45,413 nucleotides of DNA from Candidatus Obscuribacterales bacterium (GCA_949127735.1 CASBPX010000041.1:1-45413), one strand, 5' to 3'. Counted from the first letter of the stretch, positions 16,808 through 25,985 are shown. The notes: a model not told the origin generated them from the sequence alone. Numbers and translations are program-made.

Positions 16808-18682
16808 CTAGCGTGCAGCCGCTCGCTTTTTGCCACTCTTATTTTTTGTGGCTTTGGTCTTAGAAACGGGCTCTGGTGGTTTCTCTTTGTCTTCCGCTAC
16901 TGGTTTAGATACAGCAAAGAACTTTTCCAAAACAACTTTAGCCAGCGGAGCGCATGTGCTCCCACCGTGGCCACCATGCTCAACAAAACAGGCAACAGCG
17001 ATGCGTGGCTTATCCGCCGGCGCATAACAGGCGAACCAGGCGTGCGTCTTACTGCCCACGGGAGGTGCCTCAGCAGAGCCGGTCTTTCCAGCAACAGCCA
17101 CGTCGCCTAGCCTGGTGGCGCCGCCGGTGCCACTGGCGACTACAGCTTTAAGGCCATCGAGCACCACTTTCAAATAAACTGGATTGGTCTTGACCATTTC
17201 GCATCGAGGTGCAGGAATCTGCCTGTCAGCTATTTTCATCACTAAATGCAAGCCTGGTATTTTTCCTTTCATACCAAGGCCACCAAAAATTCTGGCAGCT
17301 TGAGCTGGAGTAACTTGCACGTAAGTTTGTCCAATCGACATGTGCAGAGTATTTCCCGGATACCACTTCTCGTGATAAACGCGCTCTTTCCAGGCCGAGT
17401 CTGGTACCAAACCCTTACCCTCATGACGCAACTCCAGACCTGTGGGACGCCCTGCACCAAATTTTACTCCCCACTCCTTAATTTGCTCGGGTTTCATTTT
17501 CAGAGCCATTTGATAGAATGCCGAATCTCGTGACCAGGCCAGACATTTGACCAGGTCAAACAAACCAGTGGTGCTGGTCCAGTCGCCAAAGAAGAAACCG
17601 CCCAGAGAAATGCCGCCAGAAACATGAAGCTTGGTGTCAGGTTTGACGGCACCACATTGCAGAGCTGCTAATAAAGTAATGGCTTTCCAGATTGAACCTG
17701 GTGGATAGCCAGAGAGGGCGCGATTAAAGAGAGGATGGTCAGGGGCATTGATGCGTTTCCACACCGCCGGTGTAATTCTTTTAGTAAACACATTAGGGTC
17801 ATAGCTCGGCCTTGATACCATAGCAAGCACTTCGCCATTCTGTGGATCAATGGCTACGATCGCTCCTGAACGCGGCCCCAGTGCTTCGTATGCAGCCTTC
17901 TGCAAATCAAGGTCAAGGGAGAGCACCAGAGGTTTTCCTGCCACAGGCTCTTTGGTAATTTGCGGATGAGAAGTAGCGGCCGAAAGCGAATTGCCCATGG
18001 CATTAACTCGTACTCTTTGCTCACCATCCACTCCGCGCAACTGATCGTCGTAAAGTCTCTCCACGCCATCCTGGCCAACCACATCACCCATCTTTCTCGA
18101 TGGTTTGTGCAAAAGTTGCACCTGCGAAATTGATCCGCAGTAACCCAGCACGTGAGCGGTTACTTCAGCATTGGGATAGCTTCTGCTGATGTCTGGCATG
18201 ATGTCGATGCCTGGCAAAAAAAGTTTATTTTCAAAAAATCGCGAGACAATACTCATGTCGACGTCGTGGTCAATCACCACCGGTAAAACCGAACCTGATG
18301 CTTTAGCCTTGAGCAATTCCTGCAAAACTTTAGGGTATGGTTCATTGAGAACGCGACTCAGCCTGGTAGCCAGATCTTTGACGTTATCGAGCTGAGCAGG
18401 AATGGCTATCATCGACAATGATTGTTTATTGGTGGCCAACAAACTACCATGGCGGTCGTAAATATTGCCGCGCGGTGCACGCAAAAAAGTGACGCGAGTT
18501 GAATTTTCTACAGCCTGATTCTTGTAATAGTTATTCTGCAAAATTTGTAGCCAGACGAGCCTGGCTACAAGGGCTCCCATAGCCAACACCACTATCAATG
18601 CCAGAATCACAACTTTCGGCCGCACGTCGCGAGGCGGCGTTGTAGTGGTATTAAATGTAGTTCGGTCGCCGCTCATTACCAC
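16808..18682 (-). CDS. mrdA: Penicillin-binding protein 2 (elongation transpeptidase)
   Basis: PBP2 cross-links peptidoglycan during side-wall growth. One N-terminal transmembrane helix (about 23-45) precedes the PBP dimerisation domain, with RGNIYDRHG. The transpeptidase motifs are SxxK at Ser330-Lys333 (PPGSIWKA), SxD at Ser384-Asp386 (the PBP2-style SRD in place of SxN) and KTG at 533-535. The C-terminal Lys/Pro-rich tail of about 35 residues is low complexity. A GTG at 18682 has AAGGA nine bases upstream and is preferred over the ATG at 18676. It directly follows mreD, 33 bp away, making the order mreB-mreC-mreD-mrdA. Confidence 0.95.
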   Translation of the reverse strand: MVMSGDRTTFNTTTTPPRDVRPKVVILALIVVLAMGALVARLVWLQILQNNYYKNQAVENSTRVTFLRAPRGNIYDRHGSLLATNKQSLSMIAIPAQLDNVKDLATRLSRVLNEPYPKVLQELLKAKASGSVLPVVIDHDVDMSIVSRFFENKLFLPGIDIMPDISRSYPNAEVTAHVLGYCGSISQVQLLHKPSRKMGDVVGQDGVERLYDDQLRGVDGEQRVRVNAMGNSLSAATSHPQITKEPVAGKPLVLSLDLDLQKAAYEALGPRSGAIVAIDPQNGEVLAMVSRPSYDPNVFTKRITPAVWKRINAPDHPLFNRALSGYPPGSIWKAITLLAALQCGAVKPDTKLHVSGGISLGGFFFGDWTSTTGLFDLVKCLAWSRDSAFYQMALKMKPEQIKEWGVKFGAGRPTGLELRHEGKGLVPDSAWKERVYHEKWYPGNTLHMSIGQTYVQVTPAQAARIFGGLGMKGKIPGLHLVMKIADRQIPAPRCEMVKTNPVYLKVVLDGLKAVVASGTGGATRLGDVAVAGKTGSAEAPPVGSKTHAWFACYAPADKPRIAVACFVEHGGHGGSTCAPLAKVVLEKFFAVSKPVAEDKEKPPEPVSKTKATKNKSGKKRAAAR

Positions 18683-18715
18683 TGAAATTGGTCCTTACTA
18701 TTAATTGAAAGAATA

Positions 18716-19357
18716 CTAGTCGGAAGACATTTGCCGCCAGCGAAAAAATTCGTACCAGCCTCGCATTGGAATGAAAAGCACTGGCGCGATCAAAGCGTTA
18801 AGCAGGGACTCCGGCACAATGAACATAGCTAAATGACTGAACTCCTCAGGCACCACAAGGCGTCCTGCTGCAGAGACAAATTCGCGACCGTGCATCAAAC
18901 ATAATTGCACAGCCATGATGGTTTCGCCTAAAAATGTTAAAAGCAACACCAGAGGAATGCACAGAAAGGCAGCCTGATTGAAGTTTTTCAAAGAAAAGTA
19001 ACCGGCAATCCAACCAATAACAGGATAGGCAATAGGATAAACTGGAATAACTGAAGCGCTTAATGCAGCGAAAAAGGCTCCGATTAAGGCCCCTGATGGT
19101 GAACCAGACAAAAGTTGGCGCACCAGAATCGTACTTAAATTTGACATGCGCAATTCGTCGTTTGTCGGTTTGGGCATGGGCGAGCCAAAGGTCACTCCCC
19201 AAATAATTGTCATCGTGAGCGGCAAATTGCAGAGCACATCGCCAAAGCGAAACTTACTTAAAAGTGCCAACTGAATCAACCAGACTAATATGACAAGAAA
19301 AGCCGCCAGTCCAATTTCGCTCAGGCGTTTGCGACTGCGCATCGATCCAAGAATCAT
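18716..19357 (-). CDS. mreD: Rod shape-determining protein MreD
   Basis: MreD is a small polytopic membrane protein of the elongasome. At least five hydrophobic segments can be seen: IGLAAFLVILVWLIQLALL, LTMTIIWGVTFG, ALIGAFFAALSASVIPVYPIAYPVIGWIAGYF, AAFLCIPLVLLLTFLGETIMAV and LLNALIAPVLFIPM. The sequence is poorly conserved, as usual for MreD, so position between mreC and mrdA is the main support. I chose the ATG at 19357, which has GGAG eight bases upstream; the TTG at 19363 would overlap the mreC stop by four bases. Either way the gene appears translationally coupled to mreC. Confidence 0.85.
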   Translation of the reverse strand: MILGSMRSRKRLSEIGLAAFLVILVWLIQLALLSKFRFGDVLCNLPLTMTIIWGVTFGSPMPKPTNDELRMSNLSTILVRQLLSGSPSGALIGAFFAALSASVIPVYPIAYPVIGWIAGYFSLKNFNQAAFLCIPLVLLLTFLGETIMAVQLCLMHGREFVSAAGRLVVPEEFSHLAMFIVPESLLNALIAPVLFIPMRGWYEFFRWRQMSSD

Positions 19358-19359
19358 GA

Positions 19360-20184
19360 TCAATGCTCCAGGGGCGGCAACACCAGCACCTGACTGATGT
19401 CATAGCAGTTTTCAGAAAGTTTGATATCGATTTGCATCGAGCCGCTGTTATTGGCATCGCGTCTCACCGCTGCCACTGTGCCCACAGGATGATTATCGGG
19501 GAAAGTGCCGGCTTTACCCAGGGTCACGACTTTGTCGCCCACATCTACATTGGTGCCGCTGGGCACATAATCGATGCGCGCAAGATTTTGATAATTGCCG
19601 ACAAGAATGCCTGTCAGTCCCAACCTTGGCACCAACACTCCAATTTTTTGTTCCGGATCGGTAACCAGGCGCACAACGCTCGCATGGTCATCGACTTTAA
19701 CAACTTGGCCGACAACTCCGGCAATAGAAATTACAGCCGAGCCGACTGTTATTTTGTCAGACTTACCTTTGTCAATCACCACCTGCTGGAACCAGTTATC
19801 TGGATTGCGACCGTCAACTTCAGCAGCCACTGTGACTCGACCTGACCGGGTTCTGAGGCCGAGCAAAGTGCGCAATCTGTCGGTGTCGCGCGATTGTTGC
19901 TTGAGCCTGGCCAGTTCTAATTCGTTTTTTGCCAATTTGCTCTCTAAAGTGCGTATGCACGATGAGGCATTGAGTAATTGTTCGGCCAGATTTCGAGTGG
20001 AAACAAACGAATATTCGCCCTTGGCATAAATCGATGAAAACCAGCTAGACGAAGAAAGTGCCATACCGCTCACCGGCACCGCCACCATTAAAATCAGCAT
20101 GATCAAGAAGAGATACTCAGCAACCGACTGAGATTGAGCCTCGAGGTCAGACTCGTTTCTACCAGCCAAATTCACTCTCCTCAA
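19360..20184 (-). CDS. mreC: Rod shape-determining protein MreC
   Basis: MreC is a bitopic membrane protein that couples MreB to the wall-synthesis enzymes. A transmembrane helix lies near 24-45 (AEYLFLIMLILMVAVPVSGMAL). A coiled-coil follows at about 72-105 (SCIRTLESKLAKNELELARLKQQSRDTDRLRTLLGL). The MreC beta domains contain NPDNWFQQVVIDKGKSDKITVGSAVIS and GLTGILVGN. The 274-residue length is normal. The TTG at 20184 has AAAGG almost touching it, so the true start may be an in-frame GTG or TTG a few codons later. It is 19 bp after mreB. Confidence 0.92.
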   Translation of the reverse strand: MRRVNLAGRNESDLEAQSQSVAEYLFLIMLILMVAVPVSGMALSSSSWFSSIYAKGEYSFVSTRNLAEQLLNASSCIRTLESKLAKNELELARLKQQSRDTDRLRTLLGLRTRSGRVTVAAEVDGRNPDNWFQQVVIDKGKSDKITVGSAVISIAGVVGQVVKVDDHASVVRLVTDPEQKIGVLVPRLGLTGILVGNYQNLARIDYVPSGTNVDVGDKVVTLGKAGTFPDNHPVGTVAAVRRDANNSGSMQIDIKLSENCYDISQVLVLPPLEH

Positions 20185-20203
20185 ACCTTTCTATTTGTGA
20201 AAT

Positions 20204-21235
20204 CTACTTATGAAACATGCACTGTTCAAGAACGCGTCTGTAACTCGGATCTGTAAGCATTTTGCCGGTGCCGATGGCCACCGACGAGAGTGGATCATCG
20301 GCTACAAAAACAGGTACCTCAGTTTCGCTAGAAATTAATTCGTCCAACCCTTGCAATAGTGCGCCACCACCCGTGAGGACAATACCACGATTGAAAATGT
20401 CTGCAGCCAACTCCGGAGGAGTGCGCTCCAAAGTGCGCTTAACCGCCTCAACTATGGCCCAGAGCGGCTCTCGCATGGCCTCACGCACCTCGCCCCGGCT
20501 GATGGTGATGGTACGAGGCATGCCATTTAAAAGACTGAGACCACGTACATCAATTTTATCGTTATCAGCAGTTTTAAAAGCCGAGCCGACACGGAATTTG
20601 ATCTCTTCGGCGGTGCGTTCGCCAATAGCCAGGCTATGCACTTTTTTCAGGTAGAAAACAATTGACTCGCTCAGTTCATCACCAGCGATGCGGATTGATT
20701 CATTCACCACAATTCCAGAAAGGCTTATAACCGCCACTTCCGTTGTGCCACCACCTATATCGACGATCATGGATCCGGTGGGTTCTACCACCGGCAGTGA
20801 AGCACCAATTGCAGCGGCCATTGGTTCTTCTGGAAGATAAATGAGATTGGCTCTGGCATTTTCGGCTGCGGACTTAATGGCAATGCGTTCTACTGATGTC
20901 ACACCAGACGGCACACCGATAGCCATATCAGGATTCTTAATGCCACCAGCACCGGCGACACGCTCCACAAACTTTTTGAGCATAATCTTAGCGAATTCGA
21001 GGTCGGCAATCACACCGTTTTTCAAAGGTCTGACGGCGCGAATGCCTTGCGGCGTGCGACCAATCATTGCTCGGGCTTCTTCGCCTACCCAGCGCACCAT
21101 GTTGGTATTTTCGTCGATGGCGACAACTGACGGTTCGCGTAAAACAACACCTTTATCGGGCACATAAATGAGTGTGTTTGCTGTGCCCAGGTCAATGCCT
21201 ATGCCGTGCCAGAAAATACTCTTGAACCAGACCAC
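20204..21235 (-). CDS. mreB: Rod shape-determining protein MreB (bacterial actin)
   Basis: MreB polymerises along the membrane and guides side-wall synthesis. The actin-fold motifs are GIDLGTANTLIY (phosphate 1), MIVDIGGGTTEVAVIS (phosphate 2) and GIVLTGGGALLQGLDEL (adenosine). The segment PSVVAID and the linker RPLKNGVIAD are typical. The length of 343 matches the family. The start is GTG at 21235 with GGAG five bases upstream. It heads mreB-mreC-mreD-mrdA. A possible promoter in the 100 bp before it reads TTGGCA, 16 bp, TCTACT, but the match is weak. Confidence 0.97.
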   Translation of the reverse strand: MVWFKSIFWHGIGIDLGTANTLIYVPDKGVVLREPSVVAIDENTNMVRWVGEEARAMIGRTPQGIRAVRPLKNGVIADLEFAKIMLKKFVERVAGAGGIKNPDMAIGVPSGVTSVERIAIKSAAENARANLIYLPEEPMAAAIGASLPVVEPTGSMIVDIGGGTTEVAVISLSGIVVNESIRIAGDELSESIVFYLKKVHSLAIGERTAEEIKFRVGSAFKTADNDKIDVRGLSLLNGMPRTITISRGEVREAMREPLWAIVEAVKRTLERTPPELAADIFNRGIVLTGGGALLQGLDELISSETEVPVFVADDPLSSVAIGTGKMLTDPSYRRVLEQCMFHK

Positions 21236-21337
21236 TGTTACTCCAAATATTACTTACTAAAGATTGCTTAGTAGATATCGTTTTACAACACTGCCAATAC
21301 AAACGCCGATATAGTCGCACAGGGCCCTAGTTTAGCA

Positions 21338-21565
21338 CTATTTGGTCTTTCTGGCGCGATATCCAAGGATGGCCGAACGCAGAAGAGTGATTTCGGATCC
21401 GTCTTCTTGCTTGATGTGAAAGGCCTCTTCGTCAAACCAGCGTAATGAGCCAACATATTTGCTGCCCTTGCCGTCAAGAGCAAGAAATTCAAGCACGGTT
21501 TCGGCGCGAATAAACTTCTGCAACTCAGCGGTGGTGGGAGTTTTATTGTCCTGGGTAATCGACAT
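21338..21565 (-). CDS. hfq: Hfq-like protein, cyanobacterial type
   Basis: The 75-residue protein has the size and pattern of the divergent cyanobacterial Hfq: an N-terminal helix (TAELQKFIRAETVLEFLAL), then the Sm fold GSKYVGSLRWFDEEAFHIKQEDGSEITLLRSAILGYRARK. The W-D region and the final AI-Y segment match the cyanobacterial form, not the E. coli KH motif. Cyanobacterial Hfq is known to affect type IV pilus motility through PilB rather than acting mainly as an RNA chaperone; whether that holds here is unknown. The ATG at 21565 lies three bases after the glycosyltransferase stop, implying coupled translation. Confidence 0.8.
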   Translation of the reverse strand: MSITQDNKTPTTAELQKFIRAETVLEFLALDGKGSKYVGSLRWFDEEAFHIKQEDGSEITLLRSAILGYRARKTK

Positions 21566-21568
21566 TTT

Positions 21569-22804
21569 TTATTCTGTCAGGTCACGACTGAGCAATTGTG
21601 CGGAGCGACTGTCTTGACCATCTTCATTTTCGATGGTTTTGTGCATGTTGACCACGTAACGGCGGCCTTTCCAGTTGACCTGGCCGCCCGTATGCACCAG
21701 ATATGCTGAGTGCATATACAGGGCGCTAATAGTCATGCAGCCGAATGGCGTGAGGAAAAAGTGATACCACTTTAGCCCAGCATGGTGGCAAGACGTTCTT
21801 TTTTGCCACAAAGCCAACACGGCGATTTGAACCGCGACCAGTGCCGTGAGTCCGAACAATATCTGATCGATATCTCCCGAGACATAGCGAGAAATAACGT
21901 AACCAAGATAGAGCCATGGCAAAACGACAACGCAATTCGTCAGAATAATCATCATCACTAAGTTCAACCACTTGCTCTCTATAAATGAATAGAGATTCTT
22001 GGTCCAGCCCATCCACAGCGATTCAAGATCTGTATACATGCGCACAGAGTAAAGACTCTTGCCGTCGGCCACTTCAATTTTAAAGCCTTTTTCTTTAAAG
22101 ACTCTGGCAATGGCGTGGTCTTCCACTATTTCATCGCGCACGCTCTGGTGCCCGCCGGCTGCCAGGTAGCTATTGCGGCGGCAGAGTATATATTGACCAT
22201 AGGCATAGGCGCGGGTATTTTTCGGATTGTTGACGGCGTGGAAAGGATCGCCAATTAAAAATGAACTGAGTAAAACCGGCATGATTAGCCGCTCTGAAAA
22301 GCTACCTAGTTCTTGCATCGGTACAAAAGACATCAAATCAATTTTGTTGTCTATGGCGTGAGTGACCGAATCTCTCAAAGAATTAGAGTGGTGATAAGTA
22401 TCAGCATCTGTAAAGATGAAAAATTCTCCAGAGGCGTGCCCGACTGCGTGAGCCAGGGCATTACATTTACCGATCCAACCCGCTGGTGCGTCTTTGCCCT
22501 TGACGTACTTAACTCGGTCATCGCTTGCGGCAATGCTTTCAATAATCTGTCCGGTGGAATCAGTCGAGCGATCATCAATAACGACCAATTCGAAATTGGG
22601 ATAATTTTGCTTGAGCAAAGATTCAAGACAGCGCCGAATCTTTCCTTCTTCGTTGCGAGCCGGCACGAGCACTGAAATAAAAGGCAAATCACGATCGCTA
22701 CGCATGCTGGTTTCAATCGGTTTGAGCAACACATAATAAATCAGGGTGGCTCCATAGAGCACCATAATCGACAAAGTTGTGACCAGGAAAATACTCAGTA
22801 GCAT
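21569..22804 (-). CDS. Membrane glycosyltransferase, family 2
   Basis: An N-terminal transmembrane helix (2-25) precedes a GT2 catalytic domain with ISVLVPARNEEGKIRRCLESL, VIDDRSTDSTG, the metal-binding FTDADT, and EDHAIARVFKEKG. Three further hydrophobic segments at about 275-365 place the C-terminus in the membrane. The GWIGKCNAL block and the YSVRMYTDLESLWMGWTKNLY segment resemble hopanoid- and carotenoid-associated glycosyltransferases (HpnB/CrtQ-like), so a lipid acceptor is likely, but the substrate cannot be read. The gene begins six bases after the dehydrogenase stop and runs into hfq. Confidence 0.85.
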   Translation of the reverse strand: MLLSIFLVTTLSIMVLYGATLIYYVLLKPIETSMRSDRDLPFISVLVPARNEEGKIRRCLESLLKQNYPNFELVVIDDRSTDSTGQIIESIAASDDRVKYVKGKDAPAGWIGKCNALAHAVGHASGEFFIFTDADTYHHSNSLRDSVTHAIDNKIDLMSFVPMQELGSFSERLIMPVLLSSFLIGDPFHAVNNPKNTRAYAYGQYILCRRNSYLAAGGHQSVRDEIVEDHAIARVFKEKGFKIEVADGKSLYSVRMYTDLESLWMGWTKNLYSFIESKWLNLVMMIILTNCVVVLPWLYLGYVISRYVSGDIDQILFGLTALVAVQIAVLALWQKRTSCHHAGLKWYHFFLTPFGCMTISALYMHSAYLVHTGGQVNWKGRRYVVNMHKTIENEDGQDSRSAQLLSRDLTE

Positions 22805-22810
22805 TTCTAG

Positions 22811-23680
22811 TTAACCACCGTATTCATAGAATCCCTTGCCACTTTTCTTACCCAAATGACCGGCTGCCACCAGTTGTCTAATCACAGGACAGGGTCTGTA
22901 TTTCGGATCCCCAAAGCCTTCCTGCAATGTTTCCAGAATATGCAAACAAACATCAAGACCAATGAAATCAGCCAGTGCCAGCGGACCCATTGGGTGATTA
23001 TAACCAAGCTTCATTCCAGTATCGATTTCTTCGGCAGTGGAAAGCCCTTCCATTAACGCAAAAGCAGCCTCGTTAATTAGTACCAGACCCAGTCTGGTGG
23101 TAATAAATCCAGGAAAATCCTTTGAACAGATGAGCGTCTTTCCCAACTCCTCACCAAATTTTTTCACTTTTTCTAGGGTCTCATCGCTGGTGTCATAACC
23201 AGGAATCAACTCCACCAGTTTCATCACGTGCGCTGGCGAAAAAAAGTGCATACCGATAAACTGGCGCGAGCGTTTCGTGGAAGCCGCCAGGGTAGTTATT
23301 GGCAAAGAAGAAGTGTTTGAGGCAAAAATGGTTTCTTTTTTGCAGATGTTGTCAAGGCGCTTAAAAAAGTCTTTTTTGACTGTCAGATTCTCGGCAATAG
23401 CCTCTATGACAATATCGCAATGAGCAGCAAGTTTGTCTGACTGCGTGGTGTGAATGCGCTTCTTCAAGTCAGCGAACTGACCGGCATCCAGAAAACCCTT
23501 TTCTACAGACGATTTGCCAAACTTATCGATAGTAGCTTCAGCCTTAGCCAGCTGTGCCTCTGAAATGTCGTAAATCTGGACACTGGCGGATGTTTTTGAA
23601 GCAACCAAAAAAGCGATAGCTGATCCCATGAATCCGCTGCCGGCTACAAAGACAGTCGGAAAAGTAGTGGCTCCTGCCAT
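22811..23680 (-). CDS. 3-hydroxyacyl-CoA (3-hydroxybutyryl-CoA) dehydrogenase
   Basis: This NAD(P)-dependent enzyme interconverts 3-hydroxyacyl-CoA and 3-ketoacyl-CoA. The Rossmann motif VFAGSGFMGSAI-type sequence is at the N-terminus. The conserved catalytic region FIGMHFFSPAHVMKLVELIPG contains the key His, and FPGFITTRLGLVLINEA and KLGYNHPMGPLALADFIGLD are family signatures. The single-domain length of 289 fits 3-hydroxybutyryl-CoA dehydrogenase (Hbd/PaaH type). I place the start at 23680, where GAGG stands seven bases upstream; the frame is open to 23710. It appears to be the first gene of a dehydrogenase-glycosyltransferase-hfq operon, divergent from the biotin carboxylase gene. Confidence 0.9.
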   Translation of the reverse strand: MAGATTFPTVFVAGSGFMGSAIAFLVASKTSASVQIYDISEAQLAKAEATIDKFGKSSVEKGFLDAGQFADLKKRIHTTQSDKLAAHCDIVIEAIAENLTVKKDFFKRLDNICKKETIFASNTSSLPITTLAASTKRSRQFIGMHFFSPAHVMKLVELIPGYDTSDETLEKVKKFGEELGKTLICSKDFPGFITTRLGLVLINEAAFALMEGLSTAEEIDTGMKLGYNHPMGPLALADFIGLDVCLHILETLQEGFGDPKYRPCPVIRQLVAAGHLGKKSGKGFYEYGG

Positions 23681-24053
23681 CTCAAACCTCGAAGTTTCCC
23701 GCAATCTCACCAGTTATCCTGGCGAACTTCTCAGATCCTACCATCAAGATAGTGCTCAACCCGGTTCACCCAACACTGTGACAACTGTCTAGATTAACGC
23801 GGTTTCGGTTTCAAACGGGGTAATCAGGAGGAAATCATAAGATCTGCTCAAAATATATAAATGAGTTTAACTCCTGGTTAGAGTCAGTGAAAGAATATAC
23901 AGCAGCAATATCAATTGCCGCTCAAGATTAAATGGAATCGCCATCGCTGAACCATAGACCAAATCATAAATCGCAACCTTGGATGGATATCGATCCAAGG
24001 CTGACAAGAGAAGGCCACAGCCCTCACCCACACACCATCGAGGAATTTCCCCC
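23681..24053. other. Intergenic region between divergent genes
   Basis: This 373-bp gap should hold promoters for both the dehydrogenase operon and the carboxylase gene. It contains palindrome copy 5 at 23977-24000. An AGGAGG at about 23828 has no start codon at a suitable distance. AT-rich words such as AATATATAA (near 23853) and AATATAC (near 23893) could be -10 elements, but I see no clear -35 partner. GAGGA at 24040-24044 is the ribosome site of the carboxylase gene. Confidence 0.5.
23977..24000. repeat. Dispersed palindrome, copy 5
   Basis: The arms CCTTGGAT and ATCCAAGG surround GATATC, with one mismatched pair. This is the only copy of the six that lies upstream of genes on both sides, 54 bp before the carboxylase ATG, and it could overlap the 5' leader. 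Confidence 0.75.
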
Positions 24054-25925
24054 ATGTTCAAAAAGGTTCTCATTGCTAACCGTGGTGAAATTGCAGTCAG
24101 AGTGATTCAAGCCTGCCGAGAATTAGGTTTAGAAACTGTGGCAATTTTTTCTGAGCCTGACAAAGATGGTAAACACGTCAAGATGGCTACAGAACAGTGG
24201 CGTTTAGAAGGCCAACCAGCCAAAGTTTATCTTGATGGCAGCCAAATTCTTGATATTGCTAAGCGCGCAGGCGCTGATGCAATTCACCCCGGTTATGGTT
24301 TTCTTGCCGAAAACGCAGATTTCGCCAGACAGTGCGGTGAGGCCGGAGTCAAATTTATAGGCCCGAACCCTGAAGTAATTCATAAAATGGGTTCGAAAAT
24401 TGAATCGCGCCGAGTAATGGAAAAGGCAGGTGTTCCGGTGGTACCGGGTACGACCGACCCTGTAACTACGGTTGAAGAAGTGCGCACGCTGGGCAAAAAG
24501 TATGGCTACCCAATCGCCATCAAGGCTAGTGCCGGGGGTGGTGGCAGAGGCTTGCGCGTTGTGCGCAAAGAGGAAGATGTAGAACAAGCACTCTCTGGAG
24601 CTCAGAGAGAAGGTGCAAGCTACTTTGGTAGTGATGAAGTCTATGTTGAAAAATATTTGGATCACCCCAGGCACATTGAAGTACAAATTATCGCCGACGA
24701 ACATGGCAAAATCGTGCATCTATACGAACGTGATTGTTCGAGTCAAAGACGTCACCAGAAACTCTTAGAAGAAGCTCCTGCTGCAAAACTCGATAAAGAT
24801 TTGCGAGCTCGCTTAACTGCAGCCGCCGTAAAAGGCGCTCAGGCTCTCGGTTATTCGTCTGCTGGAACAGTTGAATGTATGGTGTCAGGCAATGAGTTTT
24901 ATTTCCTGGAAGTGAACACTCGCATTCAAGTTGAACATCCAATCAGTGAAATGATTACCGGCATCGATATTGTCAAAGAACAATTGCTGGTGGCCGCCGG
25001 CAAAAAGCTTTCATTCAGTCAAGCCGATATCGAACCTCGCGGCCATGCTATAGAATGCCGTATTAACGCTGAAGATCCACTGAAGAATTTCATGCCCAGT
25101 CCCGGCATGCTCACTCGTTTTGAATTGCCCCACCATCCCTGGGTGCGCGTAGACACGGCTTGCTATCCCGGGTATACAATTTTACCTTTCTATGACTCGC
25201 TCCTGGCTAAACTTGTAGTCTGGGGAAAAAATAGAGAAGAAGCAATCCAGCGCACAAGGGTGGCCTTGAAACACTTTATTATTGAAGGAGTAGCTACCAC
25301 TATTCCTTTTCATATAGCAATGCTGGACGATGCTGCTTTTCTCGCCGGTGATGTATTCACAACTTACGTCGAACAAGATTTTATGAAGCGCTTTTCTGCC
25401 AGTGCTGCTGAAAAAAACCAGGCCATTAAAGCTGCTGGCGCCACCGCCACTGGTGCCGCCGGTGCTACCGGTAAAAATGGAAACGGTTTGCACGGCACAA
25501 AAGCAGAAAGTGCCGAGACAGCCATTATTGAAAGAGCCGATACTCGCAGCTTTGAAGTTGACGTTAATCAGAAAATTTTTAAAGTTGCCGTAACCGAAAT
25601 GATCGACCCTTCTAAACCACGTACTCAACAATCACAAACAGGCAGGTCTGCCACCAAAGCGGCTGCACCGACTAAAGAGCGCGCTGCTAAGGCGGCTTCA
25701 GCGGCGGGCACCGGCAAAGTACAGTCGACAATGCACGGGCTCGTCAAAGAAATTATGGTGAAAGAAGGAGCTGCGGTAAAAAGCGGTGAGAAAATCATGA
25801 TTTTTGAAGCGATGAAAATGGAATCCGACATACTTGCCGATCGCGATGGTGTGGTTAAAGAAATAAAAGTCAAATCAGGTCAAACTGTAGACGCGCACTC
25901 ACTCTTGCTTGTGATTGGCGATTAA
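24054..25925 (+). CDS. Biotin carboxylase fused to biotin carboxyl carrier protein (acyl-CoA carboxylase alpha subunit)
   Basis: The protein carboxylates its own biotin with ATP and bicarbonate, for transfer to an acyl-CoA. Residues 1-450 are a complete biotin carboxylase: KKVLIANRGEIAVRVI, HPGYGFLAENADF, the ATP-grasp loop KASAGGGGRG, EVQIIAD, and EVNTRIQVEHPISEMITGID. A linker rich in Ala and Gly follows, with a beta segment (TRSFEVDVNQKIFKVAV) like that of acyl-CoA carboxylase alpha chains. The biotinyl domain ends the protein, with biotin attachment at Lys588 in EAMKME. The start at 24054 has GAGGA nine bases upstream; 25 extra in-frame residues before it are not homologous. Whether it serves acetyl-CoA (with AccA/AccD at 40.7-42.7 kb) or propionyl-CoA is not decided by sequence. 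Confidence 0.9.
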   Translation: MFKKVLIANRGEIAVRVIQACRELGLETVAIFSEPDKDGKHVKMATEQWRLEGQPAKVYLDGSQILDIAKRAGADAIHPGYGFLAENADFARQCGEAGVKFIGPNPEVIHKMGSKIESRRVMEKAGVPVVPGTTDPVTTVEEVRTLGKKYGYPIAIKASAGGGGRGLRVVRKEEDVEQALSGAQREGASYFGSDEVYVEKYLDHPRHIEVQIIADEHGKIVHLYERDCSSQRRHQKLLEEAPAAKLDKDLRARLTAAAVKGAQALGYSSAGTVECMVSGNEFYFLEVNTRIQVEHPISEMITGIDIVKEQLLVAAGKKLSFSQADIEPRGHAIECRINAEDPLKNFMPSPGMLTRFELPHHPWVRVDTACYPGYTILPFYDSLLAKLVVWGKNREEAIQRTRVALKHFIIEGVATTIPFHIAMLDDAAFLAGDVFTTYVEQDFMKRFSASAAEKNQAIKAAGATATGAAGATGKNGNGLHGTKAESAETAIIERADTRSFEVDVNQKIFKVAVTEMIDPSKPRTQQSQTGRSATKAAAPTKERAAKAASAAGTGKVQSTMHGLVKEIMVKEGAAVKSGEKIMIFEAMKMESDILADRDGVVKEIKVKSGQTVDAHSLLLVIGD

Positions 25926-25985
25926 TTAGTGACTAGAAAATATTTGCGCAAATAACTGTGAAATACAAAATTTTGAGGTATCCAT

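Noticed and set aside
23979-24053. Extended N-terminus of the biotin carboxylase
   Set aside because: The extra 25 codons overlap palindrome copy 5, do not resemble the family, and a good ribosome site precedes the ATG at 24054.
24204-24719. Open frame of 171 codons opposite the biotin carboxylase gene
   Set aside because: It is fully covered by conserved coding sequence on the other strand, and no ribosome site or recognisable domain is visible.
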